Assembly: GCA_003509805.1 (NCBI GenBank)
Contig: DOMV01000134.1
Coordinates: 634-10,559 of the forward strand
DNA: 9,926 nucleotides
From: Planctomycetaceae bacterium
GTDB taxonomy: Bacteria > Planctomycetota > Planctomycetia > Pirellulales > Thermoguttaceae
Reading direction: 5' to 3'
Numbering within the stretch: position 1 is the first letter of the stretch; the number at the start of each line of letters is the position of its first letter. A program made the translations under genes and the position numbers. Below are positions 1 to 7,216 of this stretch, piece after piece. The notes beneath the pieces were generated by a model that was not told where the DNA came from, made no database searches, and saw only the letters and a program-made list of their open reading frames with translations.

Positions 1-2
1 GG

Positions 3-1247
3 GGGGGGGCAAAATGGGAAAGATGGCAAAGGCGAAAAAGAACGCTCGTTTTACTTTTCAGCCTTGCCACGAGCCTGGGAATTTTGGGGTTCTTTAAGTA
101 CTTCAATTTCTTTGCCGATTCGACCGTTCAATTGTTCACGTTTTTCGGTTTCACACCGTCCGTCTTTACGCTGAATATTCTCTTGCCGGTGGGGATCAGT
201 TTCTATACGTTTCAGACGATGGCGTATACGATCGACGTGTACCGTCGCAAGGAAACGGCGTGCCGAAATTTCATCGATTTCGCTCTTTACGTCGCGTATT
301 TTCCCCAACTGGTCGCCGGACCGATCGAGCGTTCGCAGAATCTGCTGCCCCGGCTTCAAAATCCGCGACTCGTCAGTTCGGCGATGATTGCGAGTGCCTG
401 CCAGTTGATTTTGATGGGATACTTCAAAAAAATCTTCATTGCCGACGGCGTCGCGCCCATTGTCAATCAGTGCTTCGACTCGCCGGAAAAATTCGGCGGT
501 TTGGGGCTTGTTTTCGGAGCCTATCTTTTCGCCATCCAGATTTACGGTGATTTCTCAGGTTATACCGACATTGCCCGCGGTGTGAGTCGGTTGTTCGGAA
601 TCGAACTCATGTTGAATTTTCGTCAACCGTACTTGTCCTCGAACATCACCGATTTTTGGCGTCGTTGGCACATTTCCTTGTCGTCCTGGCTTCGCGATTA
701 TCTTTACATCCCGCTCGGGGGCAATCGTCGCGGCATAGCACGGACTTACGCCAATAACATGATGACGATGCTGCTCGGCGGTTTGTGGCACGGCGCATCA
801 TGGAATTTCGTCATCTGGGGAGGCCTGCACGGCCTCTATCTGGGCGTCCATAAGTTCATGCTCGGCAACCGCAAAGCGGATGACTCGGTTCCGGCGGATT
901 TCCAAGCGAGGATCGGTTGGTTGGTGTGTGTTGTCGTCACGTTCCATCTCGTCTGCTTCGCCTGGATATTTTTTCGAGCGCCCGATTTGCATTCCGCATG
1001 TCGTTACATCCATGTCATCTGGCAATTCCAACCGTCGGGTCCGTTGAATCTCCCACTCGTCTATTTTCTCTTTTACGGCACTTGCATGTTGATTGTCGAC
1101 GTATTGTGCCGTTGGCAAAACAGCGAAGTGCCCGTCACGAATCGATGGTGGGCTCCCGTTCGGGGGTTGGCCTACGCCTCCATGATCTTCCTCCTTTGCT
1201 ACATCGGGGAAACGGAAATGCAACCGTTCATCTATTTTCAATTCTGA
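3..1247 (+). CDS. MBOAT family O-acyltransferase (AlgI-like), 5'-truncated by window edge
   Basis: This is a polytopic inner-membrane acyltransferase of the AlgI type, which in known systems passes acetyl groups across the membrane to an exported polysaccharide. The frame is open from base 3 to the TGA at 1245-1247 (414 codons). The codons before the TTG at 84 already read as family sequence leading into LGFFKYFNFF, so the true start lies left of the window and that TTG is not the start. Counting from the first visible codon, the hallmarks in order are LPVGISFYTFQ (61-71), FPQLVAGPIER (about 100-110), the FWRRWHISLSSWLRDYLYIPLGG block (about 218-240), and the invariant histidines in GGLWHGASW (H263) and GGLHGLYL (H276). 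AlgI-like proteins are usually 470-500 residues, so about 60-80 are missing. The next gene encodes an SGNH-like protein, the usual partner. Family call is firm; the substrate polymer and acyl group are unknown. Confidence 0.95.
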   Translation, partial: GGAKWERWQRRKRTLVLLFSLATSLGILGFFKYFNFFADSTVQLFTFFGFTPSVFTLNILLPVGISFYTFQTMAYTIDVYRRKETACRNFIDFALYVAYFPQLVAGPIERSQNLLPRLQNPRLVSSAMIASACQLILMGYFKKIFIADGVAPIVNQCFDSPEKFGGLGLVFGAYLFAIQIYGDFSGYTDIARGVSRLFGIELMLNFRQPYLSSNITDFWRRWHISLSSWLRDYLYIPLGGNRRGIARTYANNMMTMLLGGLWHGASWNFVIWGGLHGLYLGVHKFMLGNRKADDSVPADFQARIGWLVCVVVTFHLVCFAWIFFRAPDLHSACRYIHVIWQFQPSGPLNLPLVYFLFYGTCMLIVDVLCRWQNSEVPVTNRWWAPVRGLAYASMIFLLCYIGETEMQPFIYFQF

Positions 1248-1307
1248 CGGACATGCCGTCGCCGCCCCCTCGAAACAAACTTCATCCACTCAACGTTTTA
1301 CGACCCC

Positions 1308-2807
1308 ATGCATACAGTTTTAAGAATCATCCGGCGGTACTCTCCCTTCGCGTTCGAAACGCTCCGTTTCCTGCCCATTCCGAGTCGAGCCGCCGTCATG
1401 GTCGTTCCCATGATGATGTTCCTCTTTTTTTGTGTCTGGCCCCGTTTTGAAGATCGGCTTACGTTGTACCACGGTTATCCGGCAGGGGAATCTTGGCGGT
1501 TGGTCCACATGCAACGCAATCCGAAATTCCGCCAGAATATCGACATCCTTTTTTGCGGCAGTTCCGTTGCCGCAGCGAGTCACAACGAGGAAATGATTCG
1601 TGACAGTCTGGGTCGGAACGCCCGGACCTTGAGTCATGGCAACCTGAGTCCGTGGGGCGTCGAGAAAATTTTCAAACGCTACAAGAGGGACATCGGCCCG
1701 ATCAAGGTCATGGTCTTGGAAATCGAACCTCGGTATTTCGATAAAAAAGGGTTTGATTACGGCGGCAAAGACGGCAGAGCCTATTTCGCCTTGCGGGACT
1801 GGTACGATATTACTTGGCCGGACGGAACCCGCCGACTCACTTGGGAAGAAACGTTGCTGCCTAAGAAAACCAGCTTGAGTCAACTGTACCAGTCTGCTTG
1901 CGCCACGACAAATTATGATGTTTGGCCCGTCAACGAACGAGCCGGTTATTGGCGTAAGCGACCGATCAAGAAAATCGTTCCCTACAAAAATACGCTCAAA
2001 CAGGTTCCTTTTGAAATATCGCCGAAAATGCGCAAGCATTTCTTTGATTTCATCGCATATTGCCGTTCGGAAAACATTTTTCTCGTCGTCAACCTGATTC
2101 CTTTCAATCCGGAAAACGATCCAAGAGGGCGGCGCAGCCAGTTCACCCCGACGCGGTCGATGCTCTCGCCGGACTGGATGCGATTCATCGCCGACGTCGA
2201 AAAAGAAGAAGGCGTGGCCGTGATCGGGAATTATCATTTCGAGAGCCTTTTCGGTCCGCCGGAAAATTCACGTCAAAACAGGAAAAGAGAACGCTATGGA
2301 AAATCGGTTTCTTGGGGTGTTTCTCCGGACAATTTTTACGGAGATTTCTGCCACATGACGAAATACGGCGCAGCCGTTTACACGAATTACGTGATTTCCG
2401 AAATCAAAAAGAACGCGGATATCTGCGAGCGTCTCGGCATTCCGTGCGAGCCGGATTACCAACCGAATTGGACGGAGACATTCACTAAATACGTACAACC
2501 GCCGCTCAATGCCTTGCCGACCCCGAAGGGCGTCGAAATTACGTGGGACAAATTCTGGCAAGACGATGTGAATTATCAGTTGGTTCGGACGGTCGGCGAT
2601 CAAAAAACCGTCGTGGGTGAAGTGAGGGGAGACCGTATTCTCGATACGGCTCCACCGAGTCGCGGGCGCGTGGTCTATTCCATCGTCGCATCGAATCAAA
2701 CCGAGAAAAATCTCTTTGAAACAAGCGTGACCGTCAAATTGACGAAACCGGCGAAACCGCAACCGGCCTTGGTTGCCCAACCAGCGGGTACGGCACCGTT
2801 ACACTGA
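1308..2807 (+). CDS. Membrane-anchored SGNH-hydrolase-like protein (MBOAT partner) with FN3-like C-terminus
   Basis: Probable periplasmic or surface acyl-transfer partner of the upstream MBOAT, comparable in role to AlgJ/AlgX- or DltD-type proteins. The 499-residue product has one membrane segment (about 29-46) after a basic N-terminus. A nucleophile motif follows in a beta-strand context, ILFCGSSVAAAS, with the likely Ser at 85 or 86. A DxxH motif lies in YGDFCHMTKYGA (D346, H349), followed by the usual Gly-Ala and Tyr-Thr helix. Together these give a complete Ser-Asp-His set. Residues about 405-478 (GVEITWD...YQLVRTVG...DTAPP...VVYSIVA) resemble a fibronectin type III fold, followed by a Pro/Ala-rich tail. 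The start is the ATG 60 bp after the MBOAT stop, with no clear Shine-Dalgarno; no promoter was seen between them, so cotranscription is likely. The SGNH call is strong, the FN3 call tentative and the polymer unknown. Confidence 0.85.
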   Translation: MHTVLRIIRRYSPFAFETLRFLPIPSRAAVMVVPMMMFLFFCVWPRFEDRLTLYHGYPAGESWRLVHMQRNPKFRQNIDILFCGSSVAAASHNEEMIRDSLGRNARTLSHGNLSPWGVEKIFKRYKRDIGPIKVMVLEIEPRYFDKKGFDYGGKDGRAYFALRDWYDITWPDGTRRLTWEETLLPKKTSLSQLYQSACATTNYDVWPVNERAGYWRKRPIKKIVPYKNTLKQVPFEISPKMRKHFFDFIAYCRSENIFLVVNLIPFNPENDPRGRRSQFTPTRSMLSPDWMRFIADVEKEEGVAVIGNYHFESLFGPPENSRQNRKRERYGKSVSWGVSPDNFYGDFCHMTKYGAAVYTNYVISEIKKNADICERLGIPCEPDYQPNWTETFTKYVQPPLNALPTPKGVEITWDKFWQDDVNYQLVRTVGDQKTVVGEVRGDRILDTAPPSRGRVVYSIVASNQTEKNLFETSVTVKLTKPAKPQPALVAQPAGTAPLH

Positions 2808-2833
2808 GAACCGCGACGACGCTGCAACTGATC

Positions 2834-2892
2834 GCTCGCGGCTGCGCCGCTCGTCACAGTGTTGATGCGCCGGCGTCGTGCGCCGCTCGTCT
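2834..2892 (+). repeat. Hairpin-forming intergenic repeat, copy 1 (REP-like)
   Basis: Two partial, imperfect units lie in tandem between the SGNH-like gene and the next promoter. The first contains the hairpin GCGGC-TGC-GCCGC (2838-2850). The second starts with CAGTGTTGAT (2857-2866) and contains CGGCG-TCGTG-CGCCG (2871-2885). Both units end in GCGCCGCTCGTC. A related copy lies at 8576-8617 after lpxB. A T6 run at 2897-2902 begins 11 bases beyond the second stem, further than is normal for an intrinsic terminator, but some termination activity is possible. It resembles a dispersed short palindromic repeat family; only two sites are visible here. Confidence 0.6.
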
Positions 2893-2909
2893 AAACTTTT
2901 TTCAAAAGG

Positions 2910-2938
2910 TTGACAATCCTAAACCCAGGGATGATAAT
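2910..2938 (+). promoter_or_regulatory. Near-consensus sigma-70-type promoter for the DUF1573 gene
   Basis: A perfect -35 box TTGACA (2910-2915) is separated by exactly 17 bp from a -10 box GATAAT (2933-2938, five of six to consensus). Initiation would be expected near 2945, giving a leader of about 94 nt before the ATG at 3039. It lies just downstream of the hairpin repeat, so transcription appears to restart here, separately from the acyltransferase pair. No operator-like symmetry was noticed around it. Confidence 0.7.
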
Positions 2939-3038
2939 TTACGGGCCCGCGAATCAACGTTGACCTGCATCCCCGGCCGCCCCGGAAAAGTCGGCTTCGG
3001 GAAATTTCAGCCGTTTTCCGTATCCCTACCGAATCCCG

Positions 3039-4232
3039 ATGCGTACACTGCTCAATATCGGCGTTTCCTGCGTCCTTGGCGTCCTCCTGGCCGTAATCGC
3101 CGTGCATGTTCTCACGCGGAATTATCATTGGCGTGAGGAGTTGGAGTTCCTTTCCCCGGAAGAACTCAATCGCCGGACCAACGTGAAAAAGGAAAACCCG
3201 GACGCGAAAGTCGAGGTTCCCGAATCTCTTTACGATTTCGGGATCATGGACAAGGGCGACAAGGGGCAACACACCTTCACGGTCCGGAATTCCGGGACGG
3301 TCGTCCTGACCCTTGAAAAAAACGCGACGACATGCACCTGTACCGACATCGTCATCGAACCGAAGCGGGTCGCGCCCGGCGGAACAGCCAGGATCACGCT
3401 GCACTGGAACGCTGACCGGGCCATGGGGAAGTACAAGCAAGGCGGAACCGTCCTGACGAACGATCCCGAAAATCCGGAAATCGCCTTCAACATTCAGGGT
3501 CTCTTCGTTTCCTCGATCATTCCTTCGCCTTCCACCCTCGTGCTTCCCGGCATTTCCACCAAAGTCACCAAAACGAGTACGGTCCGGCTCTACGGTTTTG
3601 AAAAACAGCCGCTCGTCGTCACGGAAATCGAATGGCCCGACAAGGAGCATTACGATATCCGGATATCCCCTTCGGCGCTGGACGAAAAGGACCTGCAAAA
3701 CGATCTGTACAAGAGCGCGACCAGCGTCGTGGACGCCGTGATTACGGTCAAACCGGGTCTTCCGCTCGGAGCGTTTCAGCACAAATTCCTGTTCCACACC
3801 AACTACACGCGGGAGCCGCGGTTCGACTATTCGATTCACGGGCTGATTTTCGGCGACGACATCTCCATCGGGGGACCGCTTTACGTACGGGACACGGGGA
3901 TGCTCCTGCTCGGCAAAACGACGCAGGGCCGGGGAATCGTGCGGGATTTCAGCGTGACGTTTACCGGCGTGGCGGCCGAAGAAGCCGACCTCAAATTCAA
4001 GGAAGTTTCGCCGGCCTGGTTGAAAGTCGTCGTCTCAACGCCCCGTGACGGCGGTACGGACGGGTCCCGACGCCGGTTCTACACCGTCTCGATGGAGATT
4101 CCGCCGGATGCGCCGATTTCAAATTATACGGAGATCGAGGGACCTCACGGCGCCGCCCTGATTCTTGACACCGGGCTTCAAAACATTCCGACGGTGCGTA
4201 TTCCAATCCAGATGGCCGTCGCCCAATTATAG
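3039..4232 (+). CDS. Membrane-anchored DUF1573 domain protein
   Basis: The 397-residue product starts at an ATG with no Shine-Dalgarno and has a single N-terminal membrane segment (about 5-25), placing the rest outside the cytoplasm. Residues about 60-156 form a DUF1573 domain: a YDFG strand near 65-68, an RNSG turn, the characteristic Cys-x-Cys motif TTCTCT (C99, C101), then PKRVAPGGTARITLHWN. This Ig-like (ASH-type) fold is common in Planctomycetota and Bacteroidota exported proteins, but its biochemical role is not established. Residues about 160-397 look like two more beta-rich modules without a recognised motif. It has its own strong promoter, and its stop is 99 bp before the cytochrome gene, so the two may be cotranscribed and act together at the cell surface. 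That link is inference. Function is otherwise unknown. Confidence 0.85.
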   Translation: MRTLLNIGVSCVLGVLLAVIAVHVLTRNYHWREELEFLSPEELNRRTNVKKENPDAKVEVPESLYDFGIMDKGDKGQHTFTVRNSGTVVLTLEKNATTCTCTDIVIEPKRVAPGGTARITLHWNADRAMGKYKQGGTVLTNDPENPEIAFNIQGLFVSSIIPSPSTLVLPGISTKVTKTSTVRLYGFEKQPLVVTEIEWPDKEHYDIRISPSALDEKDLQNDLYKSATSVVDAVITVKPGLPLGAFQHKFLFHTNYTREPRFDYSIHGLIFGDDISIGGPLYVRDTGMLLLGKTTQGRGIVRDFSVTFTGVAAEEADLKFKEVSPAWLKVVVSTPRDGGTDGSRRRFYTVSMEIPPDAPISNYTEIEGPHGAALILDTGLQNIPTVRIPIQMAVAQL

Positions 4233-4280
4233 GTGTGACATCGGTTGTGATGACACCCGTCGCGCGACACCGGTTTTTTT
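4232..4280 (+). terminator. Weak terminator-like structure after the DUF1573 gene
   Basis: Starting on the last base of the stop codon, GGTGT (4232-4236) and CATC can pair with GATG and ACACC (4253-4257) around a short loop, with a two-base bulge. A 10-bp palindrome, GTCGCGCGAC, follows at 4259-4268, and then a T7 run at 4274-4280. The T-run is not directly attached to the stem, so this may be an attenuator, a weak terminator or chance. Confidence 0.25.
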
Positions 4281-4331
4281 CCCGGTTCGCATTCGAGCCC
4301 CGCAAGTTGCTCAACGACCTATCGAAACCAC

Positions 4332-6803
4332 ATGAGATTATTTCGCATTTTCCTCGTTTCGTTCTCCCTGTTAGCGATTTGTCCGGCGGGTTGTCCCAAA
4401 GAAAGCGGGACCGTGATCGACACGGTCGCTCCCACCCGACGTGCTTTCATGCAACCGGGCAGCGGCGACCCGTTCCAACTTCCCGATTCCCCCGATACGC
4501 CGGTCGACGCCGCCGTTTCCGACAATCCGATTTCCGACAATCCGATTTCCGACAATCCGATTTCCGACGATCTGGTTTCTGTAGAGGAAACGGCGGATGA
4601 GCCGGCTCATGATTCCGAAAGCGCCGGCAATCCGACCGGCAATCCGACCAGCAGTACAACCGACAACACGCCGGGACCCGGCAACACAGTCGCCACAGTG
4701 CCGCTGACAGATGCACCGCCAACAGATGAGACGATAACAGAGGCACTGCCAACAGATTCCCTTGAAGCGGATCCCGTCGAAACGGCTCCGGATTCCGCTG
4801 TGCTTCCCCCATCCCCTTTTTCGAACGCAGTCCCTCCGCACCACGAATCCCCTTGGAACAACGCCTCCGATGCAAACTCGCCGGATTTCGAAGATACAGA
4901 AGATGCGAAAAACATAAAAGATACAGTAACCGCGGAAACCGCCGAAATCGTCGCCGTCGAGGCAATGACAAACCCTGAACCGACAAGCCCTGGACCGACA
5001 AACCCTGAACCGACAAGCCCTGGACCGGTGGCCGCCGAAACGGAAACGAAGGAGAACGGTCCCCCCATCGAAGGCGCCGCTATCGAGATCGCTGTTACCG
5101 CGGAAACAACGGCGGCCGAAGTCGTTACGGAAAACAACATCCCCGAAGGTACGGACGGCGAGACGGCCGTTGTTGAAAGTCGGGAAAATACCGGAACGTC
5201 AAGCGTAGCGCCGGAAGTGTCGCCGTCGGAAGAAGGGACGGATAAGGACCTTTTCCCGGACCGGCAGGTTCCGACCATGGCCGACGGTTCGAAAACGGGC
5301 TCCGACCCCCCACCGTCCGCAGGCGGTTCCCAGCCGGAAATCGCCGTTGAGGTCGAACTCCGATCCGATGGTCCGAACGTTTCCCCCGGCGGGGCGCCGT
5401 ACGACCCGGTTGTCGAAAACGGCCGGTATTTCGTTGATTGGCCGACCCCGAAGGCGGCAATCGTTTTCACCGGCAACATGAACGGTTACGTCGAACCCTG
5501 CGGTTGTGCGGGAATCGCCCGGATGAAAGGCGGATTGAGTCGGCGCCATACCTTCATCAAGGAACTGGAGGCGAAAAAATGGCCGCTTATCACGGTCGAC
5601 GCCGGAAACCTCATCAAAGGCTTCGGGCTGCAAGAAGAATACAAATTCCAGTTCGTCACGGACGAATCGCTCCGTCTCATGAAATACGACGCCGCCGGAA
5701 TCGGTGGGCGCGAACTTCTTTTTCCGACCGATTCGCTCCTGGTTTATACGGTCGACATGCCGGGCAATCCGAAGCAATACACCTCGGCCAACCTGGGAGT
5801 GTTCGATTTCGATCCCTCGAACGTCGCTCCATTCCGAATCGTCAAGCGGGGCGGAGTCACGGTCGGCATCACTTCCGTGCTCGGCAAATCATTTCAAAGC
5901 ACGGTCGATAACAACAGCGACCTGGTGCTGGGCGACCCCGTGAGCAAACTTCGGGAAATCCTCCCGCGACTCGCAGCGCAACAATGCGATTACCGCATCC
6001 TGATCGTTCACGGCGAAGCCTCCGAAGCGGAAGCGATCAACCGGGAATTGACCGGGGCATTTCAGTTCATCGTCACCTCCGACACGCCGGCCGAGCCGCC
6101 GCGAAAGCCGATTTTCTTTCCCGACGACGCCTACCGGATCGAAGTCGGTGAAAAAGGGAAATTCGCCGTCGTCCTCGGCCTGTACGACGACCCGGCGATG
6201 CCGATCCGTTATCAACGGGTCGCGTTCGATTCGCGGTATGTCAATTCGCCCGAGGTGCTTGCGGCGATGCAATGTTACCAGGACACGCTCAGGATGATCG
6301 GCTTGAAAGGATTGGGGATCAAACCGGTTCCCGACCGCCTCGCCCCGGTCAACGGCAAATACGTCGGCTCCCAATCCTGTGCCGACTGCCATGAAGCGTC
6401 GCACCGCGTTTGGAAAAAATCGAAGCACGCCGCCGCATGGGCTGGAATCAAAACCAATTCGACGCCGGCCCGGGATTATGACGCCGAATGTATCGGTTGC
6501 CATGTCGTCGGCTGGAATCCGCAGGAGATGATCCCCTTCGAATCCGGTTTTCTCGGCGAAGAGGAAACCCCGCATTTGGCGAACGTCGGCTGTGAAAGTT
6601 GCCACGGGCCGGGAGAAGTCCACGTTCGGGCCGAGATGGGAAACGACAAGGAATTGCAGGAGAAACTTCGCGCAGCAGTTCGACTGCCCCTGGCGGAAGC
6701 GATGCGAACCTGCGTCGCCTGCCATGACGGTGACAACAGCCCGGCGTTCCATTTCGACACGTACTGGCCTCAAATCGAACACAGGGAAGATGTTCTGGAA
6801 TAG
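4332..6803 (+). CDS. Exported degenerate metallophosphatase / tetraheme cytochrome c554-like fusion
   Basis: This 823-residue protein is probably periplasmic or surface-exposed. Residues 1-20 are a signal sequence ending at Cys21; the lipobox-like PAGC has Pro at -3, so lipidation is plausible but atypical. Residues about 25-350 are a low-complexity Asp/Glu/Pro/Thr-rich tether with short tandem repeats. Residues about 375-600 resemble the 5'-nucleotidase/metallophosphatase fold, including an EPCGC motif (C390, C392), KGGLSRR, VDAGN (D423) and VHGE (H560). The usual first-motif Asp/His is replaced by GNMNG (381-385) and the GNHE motif by GGRE (458-461), so the metal site is probably broken. 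The C-terminus has four CXXCH haem sites: C683, C720, C754 and C794. The block LANVGCESCHGPGEVH is typical of cytochrome c554-like domains. It is likely an electron-transfer protein; partner and acceptor are unknown. The ATG start lacks a Shine-Dalgarno. Confidence 0.88.
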   Translation: MRLFRIFLVSFSLLAICPAGCPKESGTVIDTVAPTRRAFMQPGSGDPFQLPDSPDTPVDAAVSDNPISDNPISDNPISDDLVSVEETADEPAHDSESAGNPTGNPTSSTTDNTPGPGNTVATVPLTDAPPTDETITEALPTDSLEADPVETAPDSAVLPPSPFSNAVPPHHESPWNNASDANSPDFEDTEDAKNIKDTVTAETAEIVAVEAMTNPEPTSPGPTNPEPTSPGPVAAETETKENGPPIEGAAIEIAVTAETTAAEVVTENNIPEGTDGETAVVESRENTGTSSVAPEVSPSEEGTDKDLFPDRQVPTMADGSKTGSDPPPSAGGSQPEIAVEVELRSDGPNVSPGGAPYDPVVENGRYFVDWPTPKAAIVFTGNMNGYVEPCGCAGIARMKGGLSRRHTFIKELEAKKWPLITVDAGNLIKGFGLQEEYKFQFVTDESLRLMKYDAAGIGGRELLFPTDSLLVYTVDMPGNPKQYTSANLGVFDFDPSNVAPFRIVKRGGVTVGITSVLGKSFQSTVDNNSDLVLGDPVSKLREILPRLAAQQCDYRILIVHGEASEAEAINRELTGAFQFIVTSDTPAEPPRKPIFFPDDAYRIEVGEKGKFAVVLGLYDDPAMPIRYQRVAFDSRYVNSPEVLAAMQCYQDTLRMIGLKGLGIKPVPDRLAPVNGKYVGSQSCADCHEASHRVWKKSKHAAAWAGIKTNSTPARDYDAECIGCHVVGWNPQEMIPFESGFLGEEETPHLANVGCESCHGPGEVHVRAEMGNDKELQEKLRAAVRLPLAEAMRTCVACHDGDNSPAFHFDTYWPQIEHREDVLE
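4521..4580 (+). repeat. In-frame 15-bp tandem repeat (SDNPI coding), three perfect plus one degenerate
   Basis: The unit GACAATCCGATTTCC occurs three times back to back (4521-4535, 4536-4550, 4551-4565). A diverged fourth unit follows at 4566-4580. Each unit adds five residues (DNPIS) to the tether of the cytochrome fusion protein, so gain or loss of units keeps the frame. Confidence 0.95.
4626..4649 (+). repeat. In-frame 12-bp tandem duplication in the tether
   Basis: GGCAATCCGACC occurs twice in direct succession (4626-4637 and 4638-4649), encoding GNPT twice. It shares the CAATCCGA core with the 15-bp repeat 60 bp upstream, so the two may have a common origin. Confidence 0.9.
4968..5027 (+). 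repeat. In-frame 30-bp tandem duplication (NPEPTSPGPT coding)
   Basis: A perfect 30-bp unit occurs at 4968-4997 and 4998-5027. Each unit is itself two related 15-bp halves: ACAAACCCTGAACCG and ACAAGCCCTGGACCG. The product is a Pro-rich stretch alternating NPEPT and SPGPT, consistent with an extended, flexible spacer in the exported protein. Confidence 0.95.
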
Positions 6804-6893
6804 AGCGTAAATCCCGGTCGCTACACGTTGTTGCGCTCCCGGCTTGCATCTATGCCGAACGGCCGAATGTCAACACGTCCAGGTCAATTTTTC

Positions 6894-6900
6894 GGAGGTG
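6894..6900 (+). promoter_or_regulatory. Strong Shine-Dalgarno site for the small secreted protein gene
   Basis: GGAGGTG lies 10 bases before the ATG at 6911. It is the best match to the anti-Shine-Dalgarno sequence in the window. It supports translation of the short downstream frame, since most neighbouring genes lack any such site. Confidence 0.75.
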
Positions 6901-6910
6901 GGGCCAAACC

Positions 6911-7129
6911 ATGAAACAATTCTCTTGTCCTGCGGCCGTATTTCTTGCGTGGAGTGTCATCGCATCCGCCGGGGAAACCATCCCGTCGAACATCGATCAC
7001 GTTCAAGTTGACCCGTATTCCCGGCAGTTTCCCGACACACTCCGTGTCGAAGTTCCGTCACAACATTCCGGTGTTCCCATTTCCGGGGTTGCCGTACGAT
7101 CGGTGCTGACCGGGAGGAGACGCATATAG
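6911..7129 (+). CDS. Small predicted secreted protein, 72 residues
   Basis: I do not recognise this family. The 72-residue product begins with a plausible signal peptide: a Lys at position 2, a hydrophobic core (about 7-18) and the cleavage-like motif ASA before Gly-Glu. The mature part would be about 51 residues with no cysteine, ending in a basic Arg-Arg-Arg-Ile. It starts 107 bp after the cytochrome gene and stops 87 bp before lpxB, on the same strand. The strong ribosome binding site and export signal argue for a real gene despite its size. It could instead be the leftover N-terminus of a larger decayed protein; no continuation was found in the following bases. Function is unknown. Confidence 0.55.
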   Translation: MKQFSCPAAVFLAWSVIASAGETIPSNIDHVQVDPYSRQFPDTLRVEVPSQHSGVPISGVAVRSVLTGRRRI

Positions 7130-7138
7130 ACATCCAAC

Positions 7139-7168
7139 TTGCGATATTAAAATGACTTACGATATAAA
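7139..7168 (+). promoter_or_regulatory. Possible sigma-70-type promoter upstream of lpxB
   Basis: TTGCGA (7139-7144, four of six to the -35 consensus) is followed after 18 bp by TATAAA (7163-7168, five of six to the -10 consensus). The stretch is distinctly AT-rich compared with its surroundings. Initiation near 7175 would give a leader of about 40 nt to the lpxB ATG at 7217. Confidence 0.45.
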
Positions 7169-7216
7169 ATTCTCCGCTGTCAACCCTTAACTACACAACT
7201 ATCAACTGATCCTCCC

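Noticed and set aside
1..9. Run of nine G at the window start as a phase-variation tract
   Set aside because: It is in frame inside the truncated gene and touches the window edge, so it may be an assembly or sequencing artefact; nothing here supports phase variation.
84..1247. TTG at 84 as the start of the MBOAT gene
   Set aside because: The frame stays open to base 3 and the upstream codons read as normal MBOAT sequence, so the gene is cut by the window edge.
1320..2237. Minus-strand 305-residue frame opposite the SGNH-like gene
   Set aside because: The + strand has the Ser and DxxH motifs and a membrane anchor; the reverse frame has no recognisable domain.
2919..3839. Minus-strand 306-residue frame opposite the DUF1573 gene
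   Set aside because: The opposite strand has a DUF1573 domain with a promoter and membrane anchor. The reverse frame is Arg/Asp-rich, typical of an antisense shadow.
4521..5027. CRISPR-like array from the regularly spaced repeats
   Set aside because: The units abut with no spacers and lie in frame inside a coding region; they are coding microsatellites.
4607..5479. Minus-strand 290-residue Ser/Val-rich frame opposite the tether region
   Set aside because: It is a reverse-strand shadow of low-complexity, codon-biased sequence, with no motif and no ribosome binding site.
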